Origin: Acidobacteriota bacterium | Lineage (GTDB): Bacteria; Acidobacteriota; Polarisedimenticolia; J045 | Assembly (NCBI GenBank): GCA_017994815.1 | Contig: JAGOJY010000027.1 | Coordinates: 1 to 61,492 of the forward strand | DNA length: 61,492 nucleotides | Reading direction: 5' to 3' | Shown: one piece after another, positions 25,035 through 37,016 of the stretch | How positions within the stretch are numbered: position 1 is the stretch's first letter | Layout of the letters: the number at the start of each line of letters is the position of its first letter | Position numbers and translations under genes: made by a program | The notes under the pieces: generated by a model | Told to the model about the DNA's origin: nothing | Seen by the model: the letters and a program-made list of their open reading frames with translations, nothing else | Databases searched by the model: none

Positions 25035-26122
25035 ACGCGATGAAGCGACGCCTGGGCCCCGCGACGGGGCTGGCGGCGGCGGTGCTTTCCGTGCTGGCGC
25101 TGGCCGGGTGCGGCAGCGAGCCGGCTCCCGCCGGACGCCCGGCGGACGCGCCGGTCGAGGTCGGCACCGACATCGCGCAGCTCGAGGACCTGCCGCGCAC
25201 GATCGAGGCGACCGGCTCCGTCGAGCCGTTCCGCCGCGTCTCGCCCGGGACGAAGATCATGGGCCGGGTCGAGTCGGTGCTGGTGCGCGAGGGCGATGCC
25301 GTGCGCCAGGGCCAGGTGCTCGCGCGGCTCGACAGCCGCGACCTCGCCGCGGCCGTGGAGCAGGCCCGCGCCGCGCTGGCGATGGCCGAGGCCAACCTCG
25401 AGAACTCGCGCGCCCAGTACAACCGGATCACGGAGCTGCACGGCCGCGGTTCGGCCACCGGCAAGAACCTCGAGGACGCGACCGCCGGGTTCCGCGTGGC
25501 GCAGGCCTCCGTGCAGCAGGCCAAGGCCAACGTCTCCGCGGCCGAGGTGATGCTGGGCTACGCCGAGATCGCCGCGCCGATCCCGGGGTTCGTCACGCAA
25601 AAGTCGATCGAGGCCGGCGACATGGCTTCGCCCGGAATGCCGCTGTTCACCGTCGAGGACCTCGCGCGGGTCAAGGTGCTGGTGCAGGTCCCCGAGCAGG
25701 ACATGGCCGGGCTGGCCGAGGGTGGGCCGGCAACACTCGAGCTGGCCGGCAACAGCCGGAGGATCGCGGCGAAGATCGACCGCATCGTGCCGGCGGGCGA
25801 CCCGCGCAGCCGGACGTTCGAGGTCCGGCTCGTGCTCGACAACCCGGGCGGCGAACTGCGCTCCGGCAGCTTCGCCCGCGCGCTGTTCCCGGTCGGCACA
25901 CGTCGCACGCTGACGCTGCCCGCGTCGGCCGTGGTCGAGCGCGGCCAGCTCCGCGGCGTGTTCGTGATCGAGCGCGACGGCGCGGCGCGGCTGCGCTGGA
26001 TCCGCACGGGGCGCGCCGCCGACGGGCGCGTCGAGGTCCTGTCGGGGATGTCGGCGGGCGAGCGCTACGTCGTGACGCCGCCGCCGGGCCTGGCCGACGG
26101 CGCCGCCGTCGCGGCGAGGTGA
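25031..26122 (+). CDS. RND efflux periplasmic adaptor (membrane fusion) lipoprotein
   Basis: 363 residues. The leader ends in a good lipobox, LAGC with Cys27, so the protein is anchored to the inner membrane by lipid. Order of domains: barrel-sandwich half (REGDAVRQGQVLARLDSRDL), alpha-hairpin (about 100-165), second lipoyl half (AEIAAPIPGFVTQKSIEAGD), beta-barrel and membrane-proximal domain. It links the RND pump to the TolC-like channel. Translation is coupled to the preceding gene by ATGA overlap, and the pump gene starts 3 bases after its stop. Confidence 0.93.
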   Translation: MNAMKRRLGPATGLAAAVLSVLALAGCGSEPAPAGRPADAPVEVGTDIAQLEDLPRTIEATGSVEPFRRVSPGTKIMGRVESVLVREGDAVRQGQVLARLDSRDLAAAVEQARAALAMAEANLENSRAQYNRITELHGRGSATGKNLEDATAGFRVAQASVQQAKANVSAAEVMLGYAEIAAPIPGFVTQKSIEAGDMASPGMPLFTVEDLARVKVLVQVPEQDMAGLAEGGPATLELAGNSRRIAAKIDRIVPAGDPRSRTFEVRLVLDNPGGELRSGSFARALFPVGTRRTLTLPASAVVERGQLRGVFVIERDGAARLRWIRTGRAADGRVEVLSGMSAGERYVVTPPPGLADGAAVAAR

Positions 26123-26125
26123 GGC

Positions 26126-29385
<3,260 letters not shown>

Positions 29386-29389
<4 letters not shown>

Positions 29390-29697
29390 ACGCGAGCGTC
29401 ACTCTTGCGCAACTGACGATCTTCTGCAGTCGCGACCTCGAGGATCGCGTCGTGACCGAGCTCGACCGCGCCGCGGTCGAGGGGTTCTTCCGGCTGCCCG
29501 GCGGGACCGGCAACAAGTTCCGCGAGCACGGCGGCGTGCCGCGCACGATCACGTGGGAGGCGACGATGTTCGTCGTCCCGGCGGCCCCGGCGGAGCGCAT
29601 CGAGGCGATCGTGCGTGCGCTGCAATCCCACGCGGGCGCGTGCGAGATCCGCCCCTGCCTGAGGATGACGGTCGCGCCCCTCGATCTCGCGCTCTGA
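29386..29697 (+). CDS. Small PII-like / DUF3240-type protein coupled to the RND pump
   Basis: 103 residues, GTG start at 29386 overlapping the pump's stop. The pattern is that of a ferredoxin-like PII fold: strand TLAQLTIFCSR, a helix E-D-x-V-V-T-E-L-D, a glycine-rich loop where the T-loop would sit, TWEATMFVV, an ER-I-E-A-I-V-R-A-L helix and a final strand. The PII uridylylation tyrosine and ATP-binding signature are not recognisable. Small PII-like proteins (DUF3240) are known next to RND pumps, especially metal pumps. A cytosolic regulator or sensor of pump activity is inferred. Confidence 0.6.
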
Positions 29698-29747
29698 GCG
29701 CGCTGGCTTACGAAAGTCGGCGAAAGTCGCGGGCCCGATCAAATCTG

Positions 29748-29776
29748 TTGCCGCGATCCGGGGACGGCCGTATGTC
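29748..29776 (+). promoter_or_regulatory. Promoter of the Fn3/PNGase F-like gene
   Basis: -35 TTGCCG (29748-29753), 17-base spacer, -10 TATGTC (29771-29776). It sits about 35 bases before the GTG start. A direct repeat of CGAAAGTCG lies just upstream at about 29711-29729 and might be a regulator site. Confidence 0.5.
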
Positions 29777-29811
29777 ACCCCCGCGCCGTGCGCGCGTCGG
29801 TCGGAGGGCCC

Positions 29812-31587
29812 GTGTTCCGTATCCGTGCGATGTCCTTGTCCTGCCTCGTCTTCCGAGCAACCGTCCTCGTCGTGGCCTGCGGGGCCGTCCTGGGCACCGC
29901 CACCGCGGCGGACTCGGTGAAGCCGGCCCCGGTCACCGACCTTTTGCTGACGAGGTCCGGTGCGGACGTTAGCCTCGCGTGGACGGCCGTCACGCTCGAC
30001 GCCGCCGGCAACCCCGAGACCGTCGGCCACTACAACGTGTACCGCGGGCTCGCGCCGGACTTCGCGCCCGACCTCGTCGGCGGCAGCAACCGGATCGGCT
30101 CGCCGGCCTCGCCGTTGTTCAGCGACGCCGGTGCGGCTTCGAATGCGGCGAATTACTTCTACCTGGTGACGTCCGTGGACGCGGCGGGCAACGAGTCGGC
30201 GACCAAGCCGCCGCAGGTCACGCTCCCTCCCGTGCTGTCGGGTTCCTGGACCGACACGACGATCGAGTTGTCGTGGACGCCGGCGCAGCCCGCGGGAGCC
30301 GTCGCGGGCTACCGCGTGTACTACAGCACCGCCTCGAGGGCCTACGAGTTCACGAAGGACGTCGGGAGCGCCACCTCGACCTCGATGACCGGCCTGGCGC
30401 TCTGGACCAACTGGTACTTCGCGGTCGTCGCGGTGGACGCGAACGGGAACGAGTCGGTGTTCTCGAACGAGCACGTGGACTGCGTCGCCGGTCGGGTGAA
30501 GGTCCGGGCCCACGACGACGACTACCTGTGCTGGGGCGCCGCCAACTGCCCGCCGCGACCGGGGACCGTGCAGCGCGCCGACGGCTGGCAACTCAACGTC
30601 CCCGCCGACTTCCCGCAGGGCAACTGGACCAAGGTCACCGTCACGTACACGATCGACTCGCGGCTGTGCAAGGTCGGCCAGCACGGCACGACCGACAAGT
30701 GCGGGGGATCGAACCCCGGCGGCTACAACCCCTGCGGCGACCCGTGGGACCGCACCGCGCACCTGTACCTGCTCATGGACGAGTCGTGCCTCGGCAACAA
30801 CGCCTCCTGCATCAACAACGACCAGCTGGAGCTGATGCGCGCCATCACCCCGTTCGGCACCGACGCACCGCCGCCGGAGGGCGACGGCGTCGTGCCGCCG
30901 CGCGTGCTGACGCTCGACATCACGCCCTACGCGCCGCTGCTCGCCGGGCACAAGTGGGTCGGGGCCGAGATCGGCCACTTCGTGCAGGCCGGCTGGCACG
31001 TCAGCTCCGAGTTCACCTTCAGCAAGCGCGCGGACGAGGTCTCGCCCGACCCGCCCGCGGCCGGCATCCAGGTGATCGGCTTCAGCGGCACGCCGATGAC
31101 CGTGCGCCGCGTGACGGTCCCGGCGAATGCGACCAAGGTCGTCACCCGGCTGTTCACGACCGGGCACGGCGGCGGCCGGTTCTGCGACGGCGGGACGAAG
31201 AACGGCATCGCCTGCACGACGAACTCGCAGTGCCCCGGCGGAACGTGCGGGACCTGCGACGAGTTCTGCCACCGGACCAACCGCATCCTGAAGAACGGCT
31301 CGCCGATCTGGACCTATGTCCCGTGGCGCGAGTGCTGCGTGCCGCTGCAGCCCGGTGACCCGCTGTGCCGCGGGTGCACGACGTGGAACGCCTGCGGGTA
31401 CCCGTCGTGCACGTACGACCGCGCCGGCTGGTGCCCCGGCTACATCGCCTGCCACAAGGACGACCCCTGCGACCAGGACCTCGACATGACCGCGCAGCTC
31501 CCGCCCGGAGGGACCTACGACATCGGCTACGACGTGCAGGTGCAGACCGGGAGCTGGAGCGTGAGCCTCGTCCTGTACTGGTACTGA
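29812..31587 (+). CDS. Secreted protein with two fibronectin type III domains and a PNGase F-like C-terminal region
   Basis: 591 residues from GTG 29812, chosen because GGAGGG lies 5 bases upstream. The leader ends at about residue 33 (TATAAD). Two Fn3 domains (about 38-128 and 130-212) show LAWTAVTLDAAGN and ELSWTP with Y-R-V-Y-Y. The C-terminal part resembles the bilobed jelly-roll fold of peptide-N-glycosidase F: WDRTAHLYLL, a GHKWVGAEIGHF region, VTRLFTTGHGGGRF and CDEFCHRTNRIL. A cysteine-rich insert carries the eukaryote-like spacing C-x2-GG-T-x-NG-x-x-C. It may bind or deglycosylate glycoproteins outside the cell. Catalytic residues could not be verified by eye. Confidence 0.6.
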   Translation: MFRIRAMSLSCLVFRATVLVVACGAVLGTATAADSVKPAPVTDLLLTRSGADVSLAWTAVTLDAAGNPETVGHYNVYRGLAPDFAPDLVGGSNRIGSPASPLFSDAGAASNAANYFYLVTSVDAAGNESATKPPQVTLPPVLSGSWTDTTIELSWTPAQPAGAVAGYRVYYSTASRAYEFTKDVGSATSTSMTGLALWTNWYFAVVAVDANGNESVFSNEHVDCVAGRVKVRAHDDDYLCWGAANCPPRPGTVQRADGWQLNVPADFPQGNWTKVTVTYTIDSRLCKVGQHGTTDKCGGSNPGGYNPCGDPWDRTAHLYLLMDESCLGNNASCINNDQLELMRAITPFGTDAPPPEGDGVVPPRVLTLDITPYAPLLAGHKWVGAEIGHFVQAGWHVSSEFTFSKRADEVSPDPPAAGIQVIGFSGTPMTVRRVTVPANATKVVTRLFTTGHGGGRFCDGGTKNGIACTTNSQCPGGTCGTCDEFCHRTNRILKNGSPIWTYVPWRECCVPLQPGDPLCRGCTTWNACGYPSCTYDRAGWCPGYIACHKDDPCDQDLDMTAQLPPGGTYDIGYDVQVQTGSWSVSLVLYWY

Positions 31588-31688
31588 GCGCCGGCCGGCG
31601 GAACCCGTGTCGGGGTGCGCGGACTGTCCGTGGGATCAGAAACGGACCGTGCGCGGTGCGCGGAACAGCCAGCGGCCGCGGCGGCCCC

Positions 31689-32360
31689 TCAGGAGGCGAC
31701 GGCGGAGGACGAATCCGCCTGCGCGCGGGCCACGATCAGCCGCGCCGCACCGCCGAGCCCGCTCTTGAGGCGCAGCGTCTCCGTGACGGTCAGGCCCGCG
31801 CCGGTCAGCACGGCAAAGAACTCGTGCGGGTAGGTCACGCGCCCGAACCGCACGGTCGTCAGCCGGTGCAGGTGCGGTTTCAACGCCTCGAGCGTCTTGG
31901 ACCGGTGCTCGTTGAATGTCTGGGTGAAATAGACCATCCCCGGAGGGTCGAGCAGCCGCTGCACGTGCCGCAGCGCGCCGGGAGGATCCGGCAGCAGCAT
32001 GAAGCTGGCGCTGAAGTAGGCCGCGGCGAAGCCGCCTTCCTCGTGATCGTAGACGGACCGCAAATGCACCTGAACCCGGTCGGCGAGCCCGCGCGCCCGC
32101 ACCCGCGAGCGGCAGCGGTCGACGTATTCCGGGTCGATGTCCAGCCCGGTCACGTGGATGCCGGCGCTGCGGACCAGTTCCGCGTTACGCGAGAGCGCCG
32201 CGCCGGTCCCGATGCCGATGTCGAGGAGGCGGCTGCCGGGTGACAGCCGCTGCAGAACTTCGCGGTACCAAGAAGCTGTCAGGGGCGCGACCAACGTGTC
32301 GTAGATGATCGAGCGCACCATCGGCGGTGTCTCCCGGCCCCGTCGAGCTTTCGCGATCAT
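31689..32360 (-). CDS. Class I SAM-dependent methyltransferase
   Basis: 223 residues. Motif I LLDIGIGTGAAL lies at about residues 45-56 and the acidic loop GLDIDPEYVDRCR follows. A D-x-x-Y segment and LLPDPPGALRHVQRLLDPPG (motif post-III) complete the Rossmann-like core. The N-terminal DTLVAPLTASWY and FxxYxH features recall small-molecule methyltransferases. The substrate cannot be deduced and no operon partner is present. It is convergent with the PNGase F-like gene (about 100 bases apart), with no clear hairpin between them. Confidence 0.85.
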   Translation of the reverse strand: MIAKARRGRETPPMVRSIIYDTLVAPLTASWYREVLQRLSPGSRLLDIGIGTGAALSRNAELVRSAGIHVTGLDIDPEYVDRCRSRVRARGLADRVQVHLRSVYDHEEGGFAAAYFSASFMLLPDPPGALRHVQRLLDPPGMVYFTQTFNEHRSKTLEALKPHLHRLTTVRFGRVTYPHEFFAVLTGAGLTVTETLRLKSGLGGAARLIVARAQADSSSAVAS

Positions 32361-32521
32361 ACCAAAAGTGTCGGACTCGTCCGGGCCGGTACGGGCCGGT
32401 TACTTGTCGGTGGCGCGTTGCAGGGCGTAGGCTCTGTTCCAGTGCCCGATCCCGGCGTCCGTGCCCGTGGCTTCTCCGGGCGGAACCGCGCCCGCGCCCG
32501 GCTTTCCGGAGCGACAGAACC

Positions 32522-33331
32522 ATGTTAGATCGAGGATTTGCGGCGCGTTCGGCGTCGTCGTGGGCGTGCCGGTTGTCCGCTGCCTGCTGTTGTCTCTTGA
32601 TCACGGGGGCCGCGCTCGCCACCTCGCCCGGACACCGGATCCGCAGGGTCTCCGCGCTCTGTGCTCAGGGCTACCGGGCGTTGCAGGCCCGCGACATCGA
32701 CCGCGCGGCGGAGTTGTTCGAACGCGCGCTCGCGCTCGAATCGCGGTTTCCCGATGCGCACCTCGGCCTCGGCCACGTCGCGATGTACCGTGCGCAGTAC
32801 GAAGAGGCGGCGCGCGACTACGAACGCGCCCGGGACTCGTACGTCGCGCTCGGCGATCGCCTCTACGAGCACCGCGCCTACCGCTACTGGGAAGCGCAGC
32901 GCGAGATCCCGGAACTGCGGGACCAGATCCGGGCGATCCGCAGCCCGATGTCGGGGATCCCCCTGGCGACACAGGACGTGATGGTGCGCGAGATCGAGCG
33001 CCAGATCGAGGCGCTCGAGGCGATGGAACTGCCGCGCCCGGAGCTGTTGGCCGATCCTCCGGGAGAGGTCTTCTTCCACCACGGCAACGCGCTGTTCCAC
33101 CTCGGCCGCTTCGACGAGGCAATCACGGACTGGGAGGCCTGCGCGGCGAAACTGCCCCGCTTCGCGGCCGTCCAGGTCAACCTCGCGGTCGGTTACTGGC
33201 GGCTGGGGCGCTTGGATGACGCGCGAACCCGCGCCGAACGGGCGAAGGAACTCGGCGCGAGCGTGCACCCCGACATCGAACGCGATCTCGCCGCGGCAAA
33301 CCGGAGCGTCACGGCCACGCCTCGACGCTGA
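32522..33331 (+). CDS. Exported tetratricopeptide-repeat protein
   Basis: 269 residues. A hydrophobic leader (about 14-35) with three adjacent cysteines suggests export, possibly as a lipoprotein. TPR motifs follow: ALQARDIDRAAELFERALAL, then GLGHVAMYRAQYEEAARDYERA, and a later pair around NALFHLGRFDEAITDW and AVGYWRLGRLDDA. A protein-interaction role is expected. A possible promoter is TTGTCG (32404) with an 18-base spacer and TAGGCT (32428-32433). The last 23 bases overlap the convergent kinase gene. Partner unknown. Confidence 0.75.
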   Translation: MLDRGFAARSASSWACRLSAACCCLLITGAALATSPGHRIRRVSALCAQGYRALQARDIDRAAELFERALALESRFPDAHLGLGHVAMYRAQYEEAARDYERARDSYVALGDRLYEHRAYRYWEAQREIPELRDQIRAIRSPMSGIPLATQDVMVREIERQIEALEAMELPRPELLADPPGEVFFHHGNALFHLGRFDEAITDWEACAAKLPRFAAVQVNLAVGYWRLGRLDDARTRAERAKELGASVHPDIERDLAAANRSVTATPRR

Positions 33332-33746
33332 ACCCCTCGGCCGAAACCCGCACCAGGTGCAACGCGTCGAAGCCTTCGTCGACGGTCGGCTTCTGTATCC
33401 GCTTGAAGGCCGCCGCGACGGCTCCGCGGGGGATCGCCGCCCGCCCCTCGCGCTGCGCATTGCGCCGCAGGGCGTCGCCCAGGGACACGTCGAAGTAGTA
33501 CCCTTCGACGCGGAAACCCGCCGCGCGCGCGAGCCCGATGTACACCGCACGGTGGCTGGCCCACAGGTTGGTGTTGTCGACGACGAACGGCTGCAGCGCG
33601 GCAAGACAGGCCCGGACCAGGAGCCCCTCCCGATGGCGCGTCTTCAGCATGTCGAGGTTGATGCGCACGTGCGTGGCGAAGAACCGTTCCTTGTAGAAGG
33701 ACGATTTCCCGGAGCCCGGGACGCCGACGAAGATCACCGCCTGCAT
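33309..33746 (-). CDS. Small P-loop kinase (polynucleotide-kinase-like AAA protein)
   Basis: 145 residues. The Walker A motif GVPGSGKSSFY is at residues 8-18, followed by the R-I-N-L-D-M segment typical of the PNK/zeta-toxin-like kinases and VVDNTNLW (N-T-N with a catalytic aspartate). A lid region contains R-x-x-x-R-x-x-x-IP. It probably phosphorylates a nucleic-acid end or small molecule. The gene stands between a TPR gene and an IMPACT-family gene and overlaps the TPR gene's 3' end by 23 bases, convergently. Confidence 0.75.
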   Translation of the reverse strand: MQAVIFVGVPGSGKSSFYKERFFATHVRINLDMLKTRHREGLLVRACLAALQPFVVDNTNLWASHRAVYIGLARAAGFRVEGYYFDVSLGDALRRNAQREGRAAIPRGAVAAAFKRIQKPTVDEGFDALHLVRVSAEGFSVEAWP

Positions 33747-33799
33747 GCGGGCTCCAGTGTACCCACGATCGCGCCGCGGCGGGCGGCGGCGGCGCGCTG

Positions 33800-34192
33800 A
33801 TGCCGAGGATCGAGCGCCGCGCCGAGGCCAAGCTGACCGTCGAGCGGTCGCGCTTCCACGCGCTCGTCTTCCCGATCGGGGTCGAGTCCGAGATCGACGC
33901 GGTGCTGAAGGAGCGGCGCGCGGAGCACCGCAAGGCGAATCACCACTGTTGGGCGGTGCGCCTGCGCGGGCCGGGCGGCGGCTGGATCGAGCGATCGAAG
34001 GACGACGGCGAGGTTGGCCACCCCGGGCGGGTCCTGCTCGAGATCCTGCGCCGGCACGACCTGGAAGGTGGCATCGTCGTCTCGCGGGTATTCGGCGGGG
34101 TCAAGCTCGGCGTCGGCGGCGTCTCGCGCGCCTTCCGCGACGCAGCCGAAGCGGCCGTCGCGAGCGCCCAGAACGCCTCGGCTCCTGGCTGA
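33800..34192 (+). CDS. IMPACT/YigZ family protein (UPF0029 N-terminal domain only)
   Basis: 130 residues. The family signature is clear: an F-x-A-x-V-F-P start, then HRKANHHCWAVRL, then DDGEVGHPGRVLLEIL and a G-G-V-K-L-G-V-G-G-V-S-R-A-F glycine-rich stretch. Classical YigZ proteins are about 200 residues with a second C-terminal domain that is absent here. The ATG at 33800 has no strong ribosome binding site. Molecular role in bacteria is not settled; eukaryotic IMPACT binds Gcn1. Confidence 0.8.
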   Translation: MPRIERRAEAKLTVERSRFHALVFPIGVESEIDAVLKERRAEHRKANHHCWAVRLRGPGGGWIERSKDDGEVGHPGRVLLEILRRHDLEGGIVVSRVFGGVKLGVGGVSRAFRDAAEAAVASAQNASAPG

Positions 34193-34334
34193 AGTGCGTG
34201 CCGGGCCAGGTCTCGAAACGCAGCAAGTCCTCCACCTCGGCGAGTGCCGACCAGGCCCGGCGGAGATCGATCACCGGATCCCGCCCTCACGGTTCGTTAA
34301 GTGAGCCTGAAACGTCACACGCCCGCGCCGCGCG
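34193..34334. other. Intergenic stretch with a 19-base motif also found near 61.1 kb and an orphan coding-like segment
   Basis: The minus strand at about 34176-34280 has a short frame with strongly GC-biased third positions (encoding LRRAWSALAEVEDLL then RFETWPGTHF) but no complete gene. It may be a gene remnant. At 34301-34319 the sequence GTGAGCCTGAAACGTCACA matches 16 of 19 bases of 61122-61140. No promoter or terminator was identified. Confidence 0.35.
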
Positions 34335-35654
34335 CTACGAGCCGGGCACGTTCTCGGAGCTGACGCAGTCGCCGTCGCGCTGCAGTTCCAGGATGTAGTC
34401 GCGCACCGCCTGCGCGTGCTCGCCCTTGGGATCGAGCTCGAGGTAGTAGCGGAACTGTTCGCAGGCCAGGGCGCGGTCGCCGTCGCGGTACGCCAGGAGC
34501 GCCAGCTCGTGCCGGTACTCGGGTCGCTCCGGGTCGAGGCGGATCGCTTCCTCGATCGGCCCGCGCGCTTCGTCCCGCAGCGCCGCGGTCTTCGAGCGGT
34601 CCTTCTCCGCGTCCGCGCGGGCGAGCTTGAGCCGGCCCAGCAGGAAATGGGTCTCGGGGTCTTCCGGCATCTGCGCCAGGACCTTGTCGAGCTGCTGCTG
34701 CGCGAGGTTCAGGCGGCCGGCGGCGATGTTCAGCCGCGCGTCGTCGCGGATCACCGGCCGCATGCGGCGTTCGAAATCCCGCTTGTCGATCGTCGCCTCG
34801 CCGATCCGCCGGGGATGGGTCGAGGCCCAGGCCGTCGTCGCCTCGATGCGCTGGGCGAGCTGCGGGTGCGAGCCGAAGAAGAACGCCTCCAGCTTGGGTG
34901 CGTCGCCCGCGTCCTGCTGCAGGATCTCGTAGACCTTCGGCGCTTCGTTCGGGTCGTAGCCGGCGGCGGCCAGCTTCTCCATCCCGCCCTCGTCGGCCTC
35001 GCGCTCGAGGTCGCGGCCGTAGCCGTTCACCGACGCCAGGAACGCGAGCTGCAAACCGAGCCCGATCAGGATGTCCGAGACGACGTCGATGCGCGCGGCC
35101 TTGCCCCAGTTGCCCTCGTGCGCCTCGTCCGCGGCCTCGCCGGCCAGCACCACCGCGGCGGCCATCGCCGCGATGGTCCAGCCGATCGCGCGGTTCCGCG
35201 CGGCGCGCTGGTAGCGCAGCATGTGGCGATTCTCGACGTGGGTCATCTCGTGGCCGAGCACTGTCGCCAGCTGGTCCTCGTTCTCCATGCGCGCCAAAAG
35301 GCCCGTGTGCACGAACAGCGAGCCGGTGGGGTAGGCGAAGGCGTTGAGCGCCGGGTCCTCCAGCACCGTCACGCGGTACGAGATCTGCGGGTTCGCGGCC
35401 ATCCCGGCCGTGTTGACGCGCGCGACGACGCCCTCCAGATAGTCCGCCAGCAGCGGGTCGTTGTACGTGCGGGCCTTGGACAGGAGCTTGCGCTCCTCGT
35501 CGCGCGCGGCCTGCCAGAGCTGCTGCTCGTCGTTCGCGGGCTTGAACGCGGCGCCCTCGGCCGAGATCGGCGGGATCCGGGTCGTCGCGCAGGAAGCGGC
35601 GATGCACGCGGCCGCGAGCACAGCCGTGAAACGGAAGGCCGTCGAGCGGGGCAT
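34335..35654 (-). CDS. M48-family metalloprotease lipoprotein with TPR region (BepA-like)
   Basis: 439 residues. The leader ends AASC (Cys22), a probable lipidation site. The zinc motif is HEMTH (135-139), with the third ligand in DLEREADEGG. Structural features match periplasmic M48 proteases of the LoiP/BepA group: F-A-Y-P-T-G-S-L-F-V-H-T-G-L before the motif and ATVLGHEMTHV around it. The C-terminal 150 residues form TPR-like helices (LAQQQLDKVLAQMPEDPE and later repeats). It probably clears misfolded outer-membrane proteins. It lies 21 bases downstream of a histidine kinase gene, on the same strand. Confidence 0.87.
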   Translation of the reverse strand: MPRSTAFRFTAVLAAACIAASCATTRIPPISAEGAAFKPANDEQQLWQAARDEERKLLSKARTYNDPLLADYLEGVVARVNTAGMAANPQISYRVTVLEDPALNAFAYPTGSLFVHTGLLARMENEDQLATVLGHEMTHVENRHMLRYQRAARNRAIGWTIAAMAAAVVLAGEAADEAHEGNWGKAARIDVVSDILIGLGLQLAFLASVNGYGRDLEREADEGGMEKLAAAGYDPNEAPKVYEILQQDAGDAPKLEAFFFGSHPQLAQRIEATTAWASTHPRRIGEATIDKRDFERRMRPVIRDDARLNIAAGRLNLAQQQLDKVLAQMPEDPETHFLLGRLKLARADAEKDRSKTAALRDEARGPIEEAIRLDPERPEYRHELALLAYRDGDRALACEQFRYYLELDPKGEHAQAVRDYILELQRDGDCVSSENVPGS

Positions 35655-35675
35655 GGGTCACCTCTCGACCGGATT

Positions 35676-37016
35676 CTACCCCCGCCCCGGATTGGGCTCC
35701 CGCGCCTCCGGCGCCGTTGCCCCCGGGATCGGCTGCGGAATCTCGCAGCGGAACTCGGCCCATTCGCCTTCGCGCGAATCCGCGCTGAGCGTCCCGCCGT
35801 GGAGCTTGACGATCCGCCACGACGTGTAGAGGCCCACGCCGGTCCCCTTGCGCTTGCGCAACTCGGGAGTGTCCAGGCGCGAGAACCGGCGGAACAGGCG
35901 CGGGCGTTGGCTGGCCGGGAAACCGGGGCCCTCGTTCCAGACGCGCAGCCCGAAGCCTGCCGCGTGGCCCTCGACCGTCAGGCGGATTCGCCCCTGTTCG
36001 CGCCCGTACTTCACGGCGTTGCTCAACAGGTTGACGGCGACGATCTTGAGCAGGTCCGGATCGCAGCTCACCACCACCGGGCCTGCGGGGAGCACCCGCT
36101 CCAGCGTCATGCGCCGCTCGACCAGTTGCGGCGCGACGATGTCGCACGCCGGGTCGACGATCTCGGCCGTGAAGTCGACACCGTCCCGCGGGCGGGCCTG
36201 CAGCTCGCCGCCTTCGACCCGCGCCAGGTCGAGGTACTCCCGGACAAGGTTCAGCAGGTACTCGGCCTTGCGCGTCATCTTCGCGATCGCCTCGCCCTGC
36301 TGGTCGTTGAGCGCGCCGCGGAAGCCGCCGGTCAGGACGGCCGCGTCGGTCACGATCGAGGCCAGCGGGCTCTTCAGCTCGTGGCTGACAAACCCCAGCA
36401 TCTCGCTGTAGGCCCGGGTGGCCTCCGCGAGCTGCTCGATGCGCCGGGCCTTGTCCACGGCCTGGCTCAAGCGCTCGGCGATCGCGAGGTGGAACCGCAC
36501 GTCGCGATCGCCGTAGGCGCGCGGCCGCCGCGAGCTGAAGAACAGCAGCCCGACGATCCGCGCGTCCACGAACAACGGGCAGGTCATGCTGGAGCGCACG
36601 CCCTCCGCGATCAGCAACCGCGTCGAGGCGCTGTGCGGGCGTTCGCGCAGGTACTGCTCGAGATCTTCGATGATCCGCGGCGCCCCGCTGTGCAGCACCC
36701 GCTCCAGCGAGCTGCCGGCCAGGTCCTCGGCGTAGCCCTTTCGCAGGAGCAGCGGTTCGTAGCTCGCGCGGGCGGTGTGCGCGACCAGCCGCACGCCGTC
36801 TTCCTCGACGAACGCCACGCCGATGCGGTCGCAGGTCAGGACCTTTTGGACGGCGTCGAACAGGAACTCGAGCAGCGCCTCCAGCGAGTCGGTGGCGGCG
36901 ATCCGGCGGTTGATCGTGTCGAGCACCTGCTGTTCGCCCGCGGTGAAGGGCTCCGGCTGCCCTTCGACCGCGGCGCCGCTGACGAGGCGCAACGTGGTGG
37001 TTTCGCGGGCGTCCAT
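35676..37016 (-). CDS. Soluble sensor histidine kinase with GAF domain
   Basis: 446 residues, no transmembrane segment or signal peptide, so cytosolic. A GAF domain spans about residues 45-190. The HisKA dimerisation helix contains FVSHELKSPLASI with the phosphorylated His212. The ATPase domain shows the N box NLLSNAVKYG, the G1 box NEGPGF and the G2 box KGTGVGLY. No receiver domain and no response regulator is adjacent. The M48 protease gene follows in an apparent two-gene operon, which links the sensed signal to envelope proteostasis. The ligand of the GAF domain is unknown. Confidence 0.9.
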   Translation of the reverse strand: MDARETTTLRLVSGAAVEGQPEPFTAGEQQVLDTINRRIAATDSLEALLEFLFDAVQKVLTCDRIGVAFVEEDGVRLVAHTARASYEPLLLRKGYAEDLAGSSLERVLHSGAPRIIEDLEQYLRERPHSASTRLLIAEGVRSSMTCPLFVDARIVGLLFFSSRRPRAYGDRDVRFHLAIAERLSQAVDKARRIEQLAEATRAYSEMLGFVSHELKSPLASIVTDAAVLTGGFRGALNDQQGEAIAKMTRKAEYLLNLVREYLDLARVEGGELQARPRDGVDFTAEIVDPACDIVAPQLVERRMTLERVLPAGPVVVSCDPDLLKIVAVNLLSNAVKYGREQGRIRLTVEGHAAGFGLRVWNEGPGFPASQRPRLFRRFSRLDTPELRKRKGTGVGLYTSWRIVKLHGGTLSADSREGEWAEFRCEIPQPIPGATAPEAREPNPGRG

